A stretch of DNA of 26,863 nt from an uncultured bacterium (GCA_905214615.1 CAJMMX010000030.1:1-26863); one strand, 5' to 3'; positions 1 through 8,460 are shown, counted from the stretch's first letter. Numbers and translations: made by a program. Notes: generated by a model not told the origin, from the letters alone.

Positions 1-28
1 GGGGCGTCCGGATCGATGCGGACGCCCC
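1..28 (-). terminator. GC-rich hairpin at window edge, possible terminator
   Basis: A 10-bp perfect inverted repeat (GGGGCGTCCG / CGGACGCCCC) with an 8-nt loop lies just beyond the pepP terminator. Read on the minus strand, any U-tract would fall outside the window, so the terminator role is inferred from shape and position only. Confidence 0.45.
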
Positions 29-39
29 GCCCCACAAAA

Positions 40-69
40 GTAGATTTTGGGACATGCCTCAAAATCTAC
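40..69 (-). terminator. Intrinsic terminator of the alaS-pepP operon
   Basis: GTAGATTTTG and CAAAATCTAC form a perfect 10-bp stem (40-49 / 60-69) around a 10-nt loop, 9 nt beyond the pepP stop. On the minus strand the stem is followed by CTTTTG. It probably ends transcription of the long housekeeping operon or of pepP alone. Confidence 0.7.
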
Positions 70-78
70 CGAAGTGCA

Positions 79-1209
79 TTAGCAATCGATGATGTGCAGG
101 TCGTGCGGCGTCTTGGTGAAGGGCTCGTAGCCGTTCTCGGTGACCACGCCGTAGTCCTCCAGGCGCACGCCGCCCACACCGGGCAGGTAGACGCCGGGCT
201 CCATGGTGATAACCGAGCCGACCTCGATGATGTTCTTGCTGCGGTTGAAGTTGGGCAGCTCATGGATGTCGATGCCCACGCCGTGGCCCAGACCATGGTT
301 GTAGTAATCACCATAGCCGGCATCGCCGATGATCTTCTTGGAAAGCTTGAAAATGTCGTTGCCCTCAACGCCCGGATGGATGGCAGCGACGCACTCCTCG
401 TGGGTGCGGCGCACGAGCGCGTACAGGTCGAGCTGCTCCTGGGTAGGCTCGCCCATCACGACGGTGCGCGTCATGTCGGAACGATAATCGCAGTAGCCCG
501 CGCCGTAATCCATGAGGACGAAGTCGCCCTTCTCGATCACGCGGTCACTCGGCACGGCGTGCGGGTTGGCGGTGTTGGGACCGCTCGCCACAATAGAGCC
601 AAAGGCCAGGCTGTCGGCGCCGTTGGCGAACATATAGTTCTCGAGCTCGTTGCGAACCTGCTTCTCGGTCATGCCGGGCTTAATAAAGCCGAGCATGTGC
701 TGGAAGGCGGCATCGGTGATCGACTGCGCATGGCGCATGAGCTCGATCTCCTCGGCGTCCTTGATGGCACGCATCTTGCGAATGTCGTCATGCATCAGCG
801 GCAACATGCAGGCGACGGAACGATCCTCCAAACCACGCTGAATGCCCTGGTAGAAGTTGATCTGCATATCGTCCTCGACAGCGCAGACGCGGCACTTGTT
901 GGCCGCGATCTTGCCGGCGACCCAACCGGGGATGGTGCCCTCGTCCATGTCGTAGACCCACGGGCTGCCGGCGGGCGTGTTCTCCTCAAAGCTGTTGAGG
1001 TAGCGCGAGTCGGTGTGGAACAGGCACTGATCTGCCGTAATAAACGCGGCGTGCGGAAACTCGAAGGTGTAGTCGAAGACGCCCTTCACGCCCGTAAGCC
1101 AACGAAGGTTGGCCTCGTCGCGCACCACGATGGCATCGTAGCCGCGCTCGACCATCAGGGTACGGACACGCTCGATACGACCGGCAGGACCAGCAGCAAA
1201 CTCAGACAT
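79..1209 (-). CDS. pepP: Xaa-Pro aminopeptidase, M24 family
   Basis: A 376-aa cytosolic metallopeptidase expected to release N-terminal residues preceding proline. The pita-bread (M24) fold occupies roughly residues 140-370. All five metal-ligand motifs are visible: two Asp in MDYGAGYCDYRSDMTRT, His in GLGHGVGIDIHE, Glu in ITMEPGVYL and Glu in GGVRLEDYG. The N-terminal third is a creatinase-like domain. The start is supported by AGAAAGGA on the minus strand about 7 nt upstream. It is the last gene of the alaS-aroB cluster, separated from aroB by 132 bp that contain a candidate promoter, so it may also be transcribed alone. Family assignment is secure; the exact substrate range is not shown. 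Confidence 0.93.
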   Translation of the reverse strand: MSEFAAGPAGRIERVRTLMVERGYDAIVVRDEANLRWLTGVKGVFDYTFEFPHAAFITADQCLFHTDSRYLNSFEENTPAGSPWVYDMDEGTIPGWVAGKIAANKCRVCAVEDDMQINFYQGIQRGLEDRSVACMLPLMHDDIRKMRAIKDAEEIELMRHAQSITDAAFQHMLGFIKPGMTEKQVRNELENYMFANGADSLAFGSIVASGPNTANPHAVPSDRVIEKGDFVLMDYGAGYCDYRSDMTRTVVMGEPTQEQLDLYALVRRTHEECVAAIHPGVEGNDIFKLSKKIIGDAGYGDYYNHGLGHGVGIDIHELPNFNRSKNIIEVGSVITMEPGVYLPGVGGVRLEDYGVVTENGYEPFTKTPHDLHIIDC

Positions 1210-1307
1210 GCAGATTCCTTTCTTGTTGTCTCAAAAAGTGCGGGACGGGCCTCAACCGAACGACGGAATCGCATGCGATCCGCAACCGATTGGAAACCCG
1301 CCCCTCA

Positions 1308-1335
1308 ACATGATACGAAAGACGATGGATGTCAA
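1308..1335 (-). promoter_or_regulatory. Candidate promoter for pepP
   Basis: On the minus strand a perfect TTGACA (-35, 1330-1335) begins just after the aroB stop and is followed after 16 nt by TCATGT (1308-1313). An alternative -10, TATCAT (1310-1315), leaves only 14 nt. The -10 is weak, so this is tentative. Confidence 0.4.
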
Positions 1336-1341
1336 TAAATC

Positions 1342-2451
1342 TTAGAGAAGTTCTTTGCGAGATGCCAAGTAGGCATGAGCATGGCGCTCCAGAACCTCGT
1401 CCTCAACGTTCGTTAGACGAATGGCGCCGAGCGCCGCGGGCAGCGGCAACATGCTGCGGTTCGAGCGGACAAACTGCTGCCTGCGGAACTCCTCGATATA
1501 TGCGGCAGGCTTCAGATCGAAGGAAAGCTCCTCGATACCAAAGTCCTCTAGGCAGTCATCGACATCAAAGACGTAATCGATATCGAAGTCGCAGGCATCA
1601 TGTGCTAGGCGCGCCTCAAAGCGCATGCCCTCGGACAACAGCTGGTAGGCGGGGACCTGCGAAGCGGCATCGCCCAAGCAGGCGCGCAGGGTACGCTCCC
1701 CCGTCTTGCCAAAATCGAGTGCATGGCGGGCGCTCGGGTTCGTGGCCATCAGTACGTCCTTGCGGGCAGCCTGAGACCACTGAACGGCATTGACGAGCGC
1801 AACCTCCTCGTCCGCGAGAATCTCGGGGACGGTCTCAGTAAACTGATTCCAACGGGACTTGCTGCTCGAAAGCATGGTGCCAACAAGTATCACATAGCCG
1901 AGCTTAAGGTCCTCGGGGTCCGCCTCGCGAACAAGGTCGAGGTCACACACGACCAAGCCCGGCTCGGGACGGAACGCGATAGCGGGAAGCGCATTCGCCG
2001 ACGAGGCGACGAGCGGCTTCATGGTCGTCGCGACCGTGAGCATGGCGTCGAACGTCGTCGGCAGCAAGGCGCACTCGGTGCGACCGCACCACTGATTGGC
2101 ACACCAGCAAACGACCGAGCAGGTCGCCGTGTCGCCGACAGCGACAACGAGATCGTCGCAGGTAATGCCGTTATCCGACAGGGCGCCAAAGACGGTATCG
2201 GCATCGGCCAGCGTAGCGCCGGAAGGCGAAACCTCGAGGACGAGCAGCGACACGGCAAAACCGGCGTCGATCAGCGCATGCTCGACGACCTCGCCAAAAC
2301 GCTCGGATGTAGCGTCGTTCCAAACCACCATCGCGCGCTTAGGCTTGCCCACGGCCGAGGCAAACATGCGCGACAGCTCCTCGAACGCGCCCAATCCGAC
2401 GCGGACATCGACACTGCGGTTTTGGAAATTGATAAGTTGACGGCGAATCAT
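1342..2451 (-). CDS. aroB: 3-dehydroquinate synthase family protein (AroB-like, altered active site)
   Basis: A 369-aa protein encoded directly after shikimate kinase and of usual AroB length. AroB normally converts DAHP to 3-dehydroquinate using NAD and Zn. The start is the ATG at 2451, which overlaps the aroK stop as ATGA. Family features remain: LVVAVGD near residue 102 in place of the GGG-V-GD nucleotide motif, LLPTTFDAM near 129 in place of VPTTLLA, and Glu180 in the E--KLG motif. However, the usual zinc histidines appear replaced: FGHTFGHA is FGKTGERT (Lys249), and the HGE-VA motif is SEGMRFEA (Ser273). There are five Cys between residues 111 and 127. It is either a diverged enzyme or a non-catalytic homologue; the frame is intact. 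Confidence 0.7.
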   Translation of the reverse strand: MIRRQLINFQNRSVDVRVGLGAFEELSRMFASAVGKPKRAMVVWNDATSERFGEVVEHALIDAGFAVSLLVLEVSPSGATLADADTVFGALSDNGITCDDLVVAVGDTATCSVVCWCANQWCGRTECALLPTTFDAMLTVATTMKPLVASSANALPAIAFRPEPGLVVCDLDLVREADPEDLKLGYVILVGTMLSSSKSRWNQFTETVPEILADEEVALVNAVQWSQAARKDVLMATNPSARHALDFGKTGERTLRACLGDAASQVPAYQLLSEGMRFEARLAHDACDFDIDYVFDVDDCLEDFGIEELSFDLKPAAYIEEFRRQQFVRSNRSMLPLPAALGAIRLTNVEDEVLERHAHAYLASRKELL

Positions 2452-2981
2452 AGCAGTCCACGCTCCAAAAGCATCTCGGCACAAAGGTAGGAAACATCCT
2501 CAAAGGACTTGTTGCGAATATCAAGGGTAATATCGGCTGCCTGACGATACAGCGGACGGCGATGGTCAAACAGGCGCGCAGCATGCTCGGGCGAGCGGAA
2601 ATCGGGCCGGGTATCGGAGCGGCGAATCTGACGCAACGAGTCCTCAAAGTCACCTTCGAGGTACACGCAGGTACCCATCTCGTGCATCAGTTCAATGTTC
2701 ACCGGCGTCTCGACGATGCCACCTCCGCACGATACCAGCAGACTGCGCTCACTTTGAAGCGAACGGAGCGCCGAGGTCTCGAGCTCGCGAAAACGATCCT
2801 CGCCCTCCGTCTCAAATATCTCGGCCACGGATTTGCCGCATCGACGCACAACCAAACGATCGGTATCGATGAATCGACGCTTGAACATAGTGCCCACGTT
2901 GCGCGCCAGCGTCGATTTGCCCACGCCCAAAAAGCCGATAAAGAAGATATGGTCGCAGCCGTGTTTGATGTGCTGAGACAT
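2448..2981 (-). CDS. aroK: Shikimate kinase
   Basis: A 177-aa P-loop kinase that phosphorylates shikimate at the 3-OH using ATP. Walker A is GFLGVGKST near residue 16. Substrate-binding motifs follow in order: DTDRLV, the Arg of DRFRELE, CGGGIV, the lid arginine in DTRPDF, and HRRPLY near the C-terminus. All expected catalytic positions appear intact, unlike the downstream AroB-like protein. It starts 8 nt after the yqeG stop and its stop overlaps the aroB ATG, so the two shikimate genes are probably translationally coupled. Confidence 0.95.
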   Translation of the reverse strand: MSQHIKHGCDHIFFIGFLGVGKSTLARNVGTMFKRRFIDTDRLVVRRCGKSVAEIFETEGEDRFRELETSALRSLQSERSLLVSCGGGIVETPVNIELMHEMGTCVYLEGDFEDSLRQIRRSDTRPDFRSPEHAARLFDHRRPLYRQAADITLDIRNKSFEDVSYLCAEMLLERGLL

Positions 2982-2989
2982 GGCGAAAC

Positions 2990-3487
2990 CTATTCCTCGC
3001 AGGGAAGGTCGCGCAAGGCCCGGCGCTCAAAGATACGGAAGATCTGCGTGTACCACAGGTCCTGGGTTGCCTGCGGCTTGACCAGAATAGTGTCAACGCC
3101 GGCAAAGTTACCGCTCCACACGTCCGTGTACAGCTGATCGCCGATCAGCACCGCCTCGTCTGCCGTGGCGCCAAGGCGCTTAAGACCCGCCTTCAAGGCA
3201 AACGGGGCGGGCTTCATGGCGTGGCTGATGGCCTCGAGTCCCAGCTCGCGTGCAGAGCTCATGACCTGATCGCGATGCCAGTTGTTGGACACCATGCACA
3301 GCTTAAAGCCTTTGGCGCGGGCGGTATCGAGCCAAGCGGAAACCGCGGCGGGAACCTGCTCGGTGTCGCGCGGAACCAGAGTGTTATCGCGATCGAGCAG
3401 AATGGCGCGTTTGCCGTCGGCCCACAGGGTATCAAGGTCGATGCGATCGACCGAGGCAACGTATCGTTTGGGGCTAAATATCCTCAT
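2990..3487 (-). CDS. YqeG-family HAD phosphatase
   Basis: A 165-aa HAD-superfamily hydrolase, subfamily IIIA, resembling B. subtilis YqeG. Motif I is LLDRDNTLV (nucleophile and general acid Asp, near residues 30-34), motif II is the SNN near 75, the motif III lysine is in AMKPAP, and motif IV is IGDQLYTDVW. The physiological substrate is not known for the family; the fold and motifs indicate a phosphatase. The ATG at 3487 lies one base after the mltG stop with GGA about 7 nt upstream; longer in-frame extensions would run into mltG and look non-coding. It sits between cell-wall and shikimate genes in the same operon. Confidence 0.88.
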   Translation of the reverse strand: MRIFSPKRYVASVDRIDLDTLWADGKRAILLDRDNTLVPRDTEQVPAAVSAWLDTARAKGFKLCMVSNNWHRDQVMSSARELGLEAISHAMKPAPFALKAGLKRLGATADEAVLIGDQLYTDVWSGNFAGVDTILVKPQATQDLWYTQIFRIFERRALRDLPCEE

Positions 3488-3488
3488 G

Positions 3489-4922
3489 CTAATTCCAAGA
3501 CTGTTGATGCTCTTCGTAGGTTTGCGAGAAGTACTCCTCGTCCTGCGTAATGTAGAAATACAGGTCATCAGAGTCGGTCGGCTCAAGCGTGGCCTTGAGT
3601 GCCTCGAGCGACGGAGAGCAGATGGGCGTGGGTGGCAGACCCTCGTGCTTATAGGTGTTATAGGGGCTATCACTCTGCAGGTCGTCGGCGGTAACCTCGC
3701 CACCGGTGACATACATCATGGTCGCATCGCTGTTGAGATAACGCAGACCGTCGAGCTTGCCGGCAAGGCGGTTGTAGAAGACCGAGGCCACGTGCGCACG
3801 TTGATCGGCGTTGAGGCCCTCGCGCTCAACGATAGAGGCCAAGTTGACGATGTCGTAGTCGGACATCTCCACACCGTAGCGCTCCTTGATCTTGGCTTCG
3901 CAGCTCGCAAAGTCAAGCGACTTGTACTCGGTCTTAAACTGATCGAGCATGGCGCGAATCACGTCATCGGCCGTCGGCGAATCACCCAACGAATAGGTCT
4001 TGGGGAACAAGAAACCCTCGAGCGAGTCGTTGGCGGCGCCCTTAAGGAAGCTATAGTCATCCACGTAATTGGAGGCCTTAGCCTGGTTGAGGAAGTCTTC
4101 CTTAGAGATGCTGTCGTAGGCCTGGGCCACACGGTCAGCGACTTGATCGACCGTCAGGCCCTCAGGGATAGTCAGCGCATTGGAGCCCGCGTTAGGACCT
4201 TCCATGAGCTGCTGAACAACCTTGGTCGCATCCATGAGCGTGGTGAACGAGTAGGTGCCAGGCTTAAGCGACATATCAGCGTTGAGCTTTTTCACCGCCG
4301 CGTAGTAATCCTTGGGATTTTCGACGATATGGTTCTCGGAGAGAATCGAGGCGATCGTATCGCCCGAAGCACCGTCGGGAATGGTCACCGTAACCTGCTG
4401 ACCAGCCGCGACCTTCGTATCCTCACCGGTAAAGAAGCCCTTGACGGCAGGCACGACAAAGAAAGCGATAGTAGCAAGCGCGATTACGGCCACCACGACG
4501 CCGACAATCATGGGCACCGGGGAGCTTTTCTTTTGGGCACCGCGACGAGCATGCGTGTTGTAGCTCGAGCGGGCCGCCGGAGCAACGCCATGCGAACCGC
4601 GAGCGTGATGCGAATGCGATTGGGGGGCCTGCGTTCGCTGAGTAGGTGCCTGATGCTTAAAGCGAGCACCGCCTGCAGGCTGAGCCGAACGAGCAGCGGG
4701 CTGCTGAGCCGCGTGAGAAGCCGGATACTGAACCGAACGAGCAGAAGGCTGCTGACCCGTCCGTTGAACAGGTTGGGCCGAACGAGAGGAGGACTGCACC
4801 GGGCGCGCGGCAGATTGAGCTGCGCGCTGGGTCGGCTGTGCCGGACGCTGGCCAGGCTGGGCAGGGCGCGACGACGGCTGACGTGTACGATTCGGCTGGC
4901 GCGGATCGGGAGCGCTAGGCAT
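3489..4922 (-). CDS. mltG: Endolytic transglycosylase MltG (YceG family) with long disordered N-terminus
   Basis: A 477-aa membrane-anchored murein lytic transglycosylase thought to cut nascent glycan strands and set their length. Residues 1-130 are a low-complexity Gln/Pro/Ala/Ser/Arg tract presumably in the cytoplasm. One transmembrane helix follows at about 137-160 (PMIVGVVVAVIALATIAFF), then a LysM-like region and the YceG catalytic domain. The catalytic glutamate is Glu366 in NLASIVEREG. The start chosen is the ATG at 4922, which overlaps the ruvX stop by 8 bp (ATGCCTAG); a start further upstream would run deep into ruvX. It is the third gene of the alaS operon. Confidence 0.93.
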   Translation of the reverse strand: MPSAPDPRQPNRTRQPSSRPAQPGQRPAQPTQRAAQSAARPVQSSSRSAQPVQRTGQQPSARSVQYPASHAAQQPAARSAQPAGGARFKHQAPTQRTQAPQSHSHHARGSHGVAPAARSSYNTHARRGAQKKSSPVPMIVGVVVAVIALATIAFFVVPAVKGFFTGEDTKVAAGQQVTVTIPDGASGDTIASILSENHIVENPKDYYAAVKKLNADMSLKPGTYSFTTLMDATKVVQQLMEGPNAGSNALTIPEGLTVDQVADRVAQAYDSISKEDFLNQAKASNYVDDYSFLKGAANDSLEGFLFPKTYSLGDSPTADDVIRAMLDQFKTEYKSLDFASCEAKIKERYGVEMSDYDIVNLASIVEREGLNADQRAHVASVFYNRLAGKLDGLRYLNSDATMMYVTGGEVTADDLQSDSPYNTYKHEGLPPTPICSPSLEALKATLEPTDSDDLYFYITQDEEYFSQTYEEHQQSWN

Positions 4923-5343
4923 GCGAAACCTCCTCGTTTTTACGATCAAGCCACGTCTGCAAAAACAGGCTGGCGGCAATCATGTCAATCTTGCCCCTCA
5001 TCTGTTTTTCGTTGAGGCCCTGCTCGCGCAGGATACGCTTGGCCTCTTGCGAGGACAGGCGCTCGTCCTCAAACTCCAACGGAAGATCGAGCTCGTCGGC
5101 AATCTTTTGCGCAACAGCGGCAACACGCTCGGCCTGGGGACCGGGCTCACCGGCCATGGTCAGGGGACGCCCACTTACCAGGATATCGGGCTCATAGTCC
5201 TCAACCAGGTAGCGGAACGTCTTGGCCATACCGGTGACCTCTGCAGCCGGGAGCACCTTGACAGGCATCGCCATCTTGCCATCACGGCTCGAGACGGCGA
5301 TGCCGATCCTGGTCTCCCCTATGTCCAGCGCAAGCGCGACCAC
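4915..5343 (-). CDS. ruvX: Holliday junction resolvase-like protein YqgF/RuvX
   Basis: A 142-aa RNase H-fold protein, the normal length for YqgF. Conserved acidic positions are seen in ALDIGETRIGIAVS (residues 5-18), in FEDERLSSQEA (near 95) and in KIDMIAASLFLQTWLD (near 120). The family is linked to pre-16S rRNA processing and proposed Holliday-junction cleavage. It starts 17 nt after alaS and overlaps mltG by 8 bp; the order alaS-ruvX-mltG is common in Gram-positive bacteria. Confidence 0.92.
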   Translation of the reverse strand: MVALALDIGETRIGIAVSSRDGKMAMPVKVLPAAEVTGMAKTFRYLVEDYEPDILVSGRPLTMAGEPGPQAERVAAVAQKIADELDLPLEFEDERLSSQEAKRILREQGLNEKQMRGKIDMIAASLFLQTWLDRKNEEVSHA

Positions 5344-5360
5344 AGCGACTACCTAGATTC

Positions 5361-8018
5361 TTAGGCGCCGAGCGCGGTCTTAGCGGCCGCGAGGGCATCG
5401 GCGATGCCGGCGGCGTTCTTGCCACCGGCCTGGGCCATGTTGGGACGGCCGCCACCGCGACCGTCGACCAGGCCCGCGATCTGCTTGATCACGTTACCGG
5501 CGTGAAAACCGGCCTTGACGGCGTCATCGGAGCCGGCGGCGAGCAGGGCCGGTGTGCCCTTCTCGGTAACGCTGGCAACGACGCAGGCGACGGGGCCGGC
5601 AACCTTCTGGTGCACGGTATCCCACACATTGCGCAGGTCAGCAGCCTCAAGACCCTGAAGCTCAGCGACGACGAGCTTGTAGCCGTTCAGCTCGACAGCG
5701 CCCTCGATGGCGCCAGAGATAGCGTCGGAGGAGCCACCGGTGAGTGCCTTCTTGAGCTTGTTGGACGTCTCGCGCAGCTCGGCCTGCAGGTTCTCCACGC
5801 GGGCGGGAACCTCGTCAACACGGCACTTGAGCGCAGCAGCAGCGGCGTCAACGAGCGCCAGGCGGTCGGCCATGTAGTCGAGAGCGCCCTTGGAGGTCAC
5901 GGCCTCGATACGGCGGACGTTGGAGCCCGTAGAGGACTCGGAAATGATCTTGAACAGGCCGATCTCGGCAGTATTGGCGGCATGCGTACCGCCGCAGAGC
6001 TCACGGGAGAACGGCTGATCCTCGGCGCCCACGGAGACGACGCGGACGACGTCGCCGTACTTCTCGCCAAAGAGGGCGACAGCACCGGCGGCCTTGGCCT
6101 CGTCGATGCCCATGACGCGGGTCACGACCGGTTTAGAAGCGAAGATCTGCTGGTTGACCAGGTCCTCGACAGCCTTGAGCTGCTCGGAGGACAGGGCCTC
6201 GAAGTGCGTGAAGTCAAAGCGCAGGTGCTCGGGCGTCACCAACGAGCCAGCCTGGGAGACATGCTCGCCCAGGACCTGCTTAAGCGCGGCGTCGAGCAGG
6301 TGCGTGGCAGTGTGGTTGCGGCGCAGGAAGCCACGGCGCTCGGCGTCGAGCGCGGCTGTCACGGTAGCACCGACGGTCAGTGTGCCCTCGGCAACGTGCG
6401 CAACGTGAGCATACAGGCCATTGTGGTTCTTGGTGTCGGCAACAGTCAGCGCAACGCCCTCGGCGGAAAGCTCACCGGCATCGCCCTGCTGGCCACCCAT
6501 CTCGGCGTAGAACGGGGTGCGGTCGAGCACGACCTCGACGTCCTCACCGGCGGAAGCAGACTCGACGGACTCGCCGTTGCGAACGATGGCGACAACCTTG
6601 GCACCCTCGATCACATCGTTGTCATAGCCGTCGAACTCGGTCGCGGCAACCTTGTCGGAAAGCTCGACCCACACGTCGTTGAAGCTGCCCCAAGCATCGC
6701 CCTTGACGTTGGCGCGAGCGCGGGCCTTCTGGTCCTCCATGCAAGCGGTGAAGCCGTCCATATCGACGTCGTGGCCAGCGACGCCGGCAATCTCGACGGT
6801 CAGGTCAATGGGGAAACCAAAGGTGTCATGCAGCTTAAAGGCGACGTCGCCCGGAAGGACAGCACCCTCGGCAAGCGCGGCCAGAGCCTCATCCAGGTAG
6901 ACGCGGCCGTTGTCGAGCGTCGTGGAGAAACGCTCCTCCTCGGAAGCGACGATACCCTTAACGAGCGCGACGTTCTTGAGCAGCTCGGGATAGGCCTCGC
7001 CCATCTGGGCGTTGACCTCGTCAATGAACTTGGTCAGGAAGGCGCCCTCGATGCCCAGCAGGCGACCGTGGAACACGGCGCGGCGGAGCAGGCGGCGAAG
7101 GACGTACTCGCGACCCTCGTTACCGGGGAGAATGCCGTCCGAGATCATAAAGTCGACGGCACGAGAGTGATCTGCGATGATGCGCAGGGAGCGGCTAGCA
7201 CCGGAGTAATCGTCGGCGTCATAGGTCTTGCCGCTGATCCTCTCGCCCAGCTTGATGAGGTGCTGCATCAGATCGCCGTCGTAGTTAGCGGTCTTGTGCT
7301 GCATGATGGCGGCCATGCGCTCCAGACCCATGCCCGTGTCGATGTTCTTCTTGGGAAGGGGCGCCAAGGTGCCGTCCTCCTGGCCGTCGTACTGGGTGAA
7401 CACGCAGTTCCAGTACTCGAGGAACCGGTCGCAGTCGCAGCCCGGCGCGCAGTCGGGGCTGCCGCAGCCGACCTCCTCGCCCATGTCAAAGTAGATCTCG
7501 GAGCACGGACCGCAGGGGCCGGTGGGGCCAGCGGCCCAGAAGTTGTCGTCCTCGCCCAGGCGGGAGATGTGATCCTCGGCAACGCCCAGGGAGCGCCACA
7601 CGTCATGGGTCTCGTCGTCCTCGGTAAAGACGGTAAAGTACAGGCGATCGAGCGGCAGCTTGAACTCCTTGGTAATGAGCTCAAAGGCCCAAGCGCAGGC
7701 CTGCTGCTTGGAGACGCCGCCAAAGGAGAAGTCGCCGAGCATCTCGAAGAAGGACAGGTGACGGCCGTCTTCGCCGATGCAATCGATGTCGTTGGTGCGG
7801 ACGCACTTCTGGCAGGAGATCGCGCCGATCTCCTTCATGGTCTTCTTGCCCTGGTAGTACTCCTTAAACTGGTTCATACCGGCGTTGGCAAGCAGCAGCG
7901 AAGGGTCGTCGGGGACGAGGGACGAAGAAGGATAGAGCTTAAGACCGCGCTCCTCAAAGAAGTTAAGGAACTTGGAGCGGATCTCGGCCGTAGTCATTGA
8001 CGGGTAGTCAGCACTCAT
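5361..8018 (-). CDS. alaS: Alanine--tRNA ligase
   Basis: An 885-aa class II synthetase that charges tRNA-Ala and edits mischarged Ser/Gly. The N-terminal catalytic core starts with MTTAEIRSKFLNFF, followed by ANAGMNQFK. A Cys-rich insert (CGSPDCAPGCDC) lies near residue 190. The editing-domain zinc motifs are HTATH (around 575) and CGGTH (around 670), and the C-terminal oligomerisation/DHHA1 region ends in a Gly-rich segment (VDGRGGGRPNMAQAGG). The ATG at 8018 is chosen because GAGGAG lies 9 nt upstream; an upstream in-frame ATG would need 30 extra unconserved residues. It heads the housekeeping operon. Confidence 0.97.
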   Translation of the reverse strand: MSADYPSMTTAEIRSKFLNFFEERGLKLYPSSSLVPDDPSLLLANAGMNQFKEYYQGKKTMKEIGAISCQKCVRTNDIDCIGEDGRHLSFFEMLGDFSFGGVSKQQACAWAFELITKEFKLPLDRLYFTVFTEDDETHDVWRSLGVAEDHISRLGEDDNFWAAGPTGPCGPCSEIYFDMGEEVGCGSPDCAPGCDCDRFLEYWNCVFTQYDGQEDGTLAPLPKKNIDTGMGLERMAAIMQHKTANYDGDLMQHLIKLGERISGKTYDADDYSGASRSLRIIADHSRAVDFMISDGILPGNEGREYVLRRLLRRAVFHGRLLGIEGAFLTKFIDEVNAQMGEAYPELLKNVALVKGIVASEEERFSTTLDNGRVYLDEALAALAEGAVLPGDVAFKLHDTFGFPIDLTVEIAGVAGHDVDMDGFTACMEDQKARARANVKGDAWGSFNDVWVELSDKVAATEFDGYDNDVIEGAKVVAIVRNGESVESASAGEDVEVVLDRTPFYAEMGGQQGDAGELSAEGVALTVADTKNHNGLYAHVAHVAEGTLTVGATVTAALDAERRGFLRRNHTATHLLDAALKQVLGEHVSQAGSLVTPEHLRFDFTHFEALSSEQLKAVEDLVNQQIFASKPVVTRVMGIDEAKAAGAVALFGEKYGDVVRVVSVGAEDQPFSRELCGGTHAANTAEIGLFKIISESSTGSNVRRIEAVTSKGALDYMADRLALVDAAAAALKCRVDEVPARVENLQAELRETSNKLKKALTGGSSDAISGAIEGAVELNGYKLVVAELQGLEAADLRNVWDTVHQKVAGPVACVVASVTEKGTPALLAAGSDDAVKAGFHAGNVIKQIAGLVDGRGGGRPNMAQAGGKNAAGIADALAAAKTALGA

Positions 8019-8064
8019 AGAGGGAATCTCCTCGATTTCACATCGAAACAGTTCAAACGTAACG

Positions 8065-8092
8065 ATATTACCATCCCACCGCGCCTGTGCAA
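8065..8092 (-). promoter_or_regulatory. Candidate alaS operon promoter
   Basis: On the minus strand TTGCAC (8087-8092) and TAATAT (8065-8070) are separated by 16 nt, about 47 nt upstream of the alaS ATG. The -35 overlaps the end of the T-tract of the terminator at 8091-8120, which would insulate alaS from upstream transcription. Confidence 0.5.
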
Positions 8093-8120
8093 AAAAGAGG
8101 GCCGCCAAACAGCGACCCTC
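8091..8120 (-). terminator. Intrinsic terminator, likely for the sigma-factor/AI-2E operon
   Basis: On the minus strand GAGGGTCGC and GCGGCCCTC form a 9-bp stem with one G-U pair and a 6-nt loop, followed directly by TTTTTT. No hairpin exists in the 6 nt between the AI-2E gene stop and the convergent small gene, so this is the first terminator the minus-strand operon transcript would meet. Confidence 0.75.
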
Positions 8121-8157
8121 CAGCGAAAGTGCACGTTATTTAGGTCTGTCAAATACT

Positions 8158-8182
8158 TTGAAAAAAATGATTTCGGTATAAT
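8158..8182 (+). promoter_or_regulatory. Candidate promoter of the small membrane protein gene
   Basis: A perfect TATAAT (8177-8182) preceded by CGG lies 32 nt upstream of the ATG. The best -35-like match, TTGAAA (8158-8163), is only 13 nt away, so recognition would rely mainly on the -10. Confidence 0.5.
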
Positions 8183-8214
8183 TGCATATAAGAATCGTCC
8201 GGAAGGAGCGATCG

Positions 8215-8454
8215 ATGAATAGCAAACGGTTTGTCGTGAATGCACTAACCTCGGTAGCCCTTTTAGCAATCTTCGCTTACTCGAGCTGGTATGTGAACCA
8301 GCCGAGATTTGGCTACGCATTGTACGCAGTAACATCTGGCGATAAAGCGTATTACACCCTAAGCGCAATTGACGCCATCTTTTTCTATGTGGCTGGCCCC
8401 TTATCAATCGCTTTGATCGCGTTTATTGTTATTTACAACATCAAGAAACGCTAA
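8215..8454 (+). CDS. Small two-helix membrane protein, unknown function
   Basis: A 79-aa protein, not recognised. The start at 8215 is supported by GGAAGGAG six nt upstream. Two hydrophobic helices are predicted: residues ~8-27 (NALTSVALLAIFAYSSWYV) and ~51-74 (AIDAIFFYVAGPLSIALIAF), separated by an outer loop with aromatic residues (YALYAVTSGDKAYY). The C-terminus is YNIKKR, so both ends are probably cytoplasmic. It is the only plus-strand gene in the first 21 kb, has lower G+C than its neighbours, carries its own promoter, and ends 6 nt from the convergent AI-2E permease gene. It could be a recent acquisition or a lineage-specific gene. Confidence 0.72.
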   Translation: MNSKRFVVNALTSVALLAIFAYSSWYVNQPRFGYALYAVTSGDKAYYTLSAIDAIFFYVAGPLSIALIAFIVIYNIKKR

Positions 8455-8460
8455 CAGGGC

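Noticed and set aside
5502..8000. 832-aa plus-strand open frame opposite alaS
   Set aside because: It is the antisense shadow of a highly conserved synthetase gene in GC-rich DNA; no family motif or ribosome-binding site.
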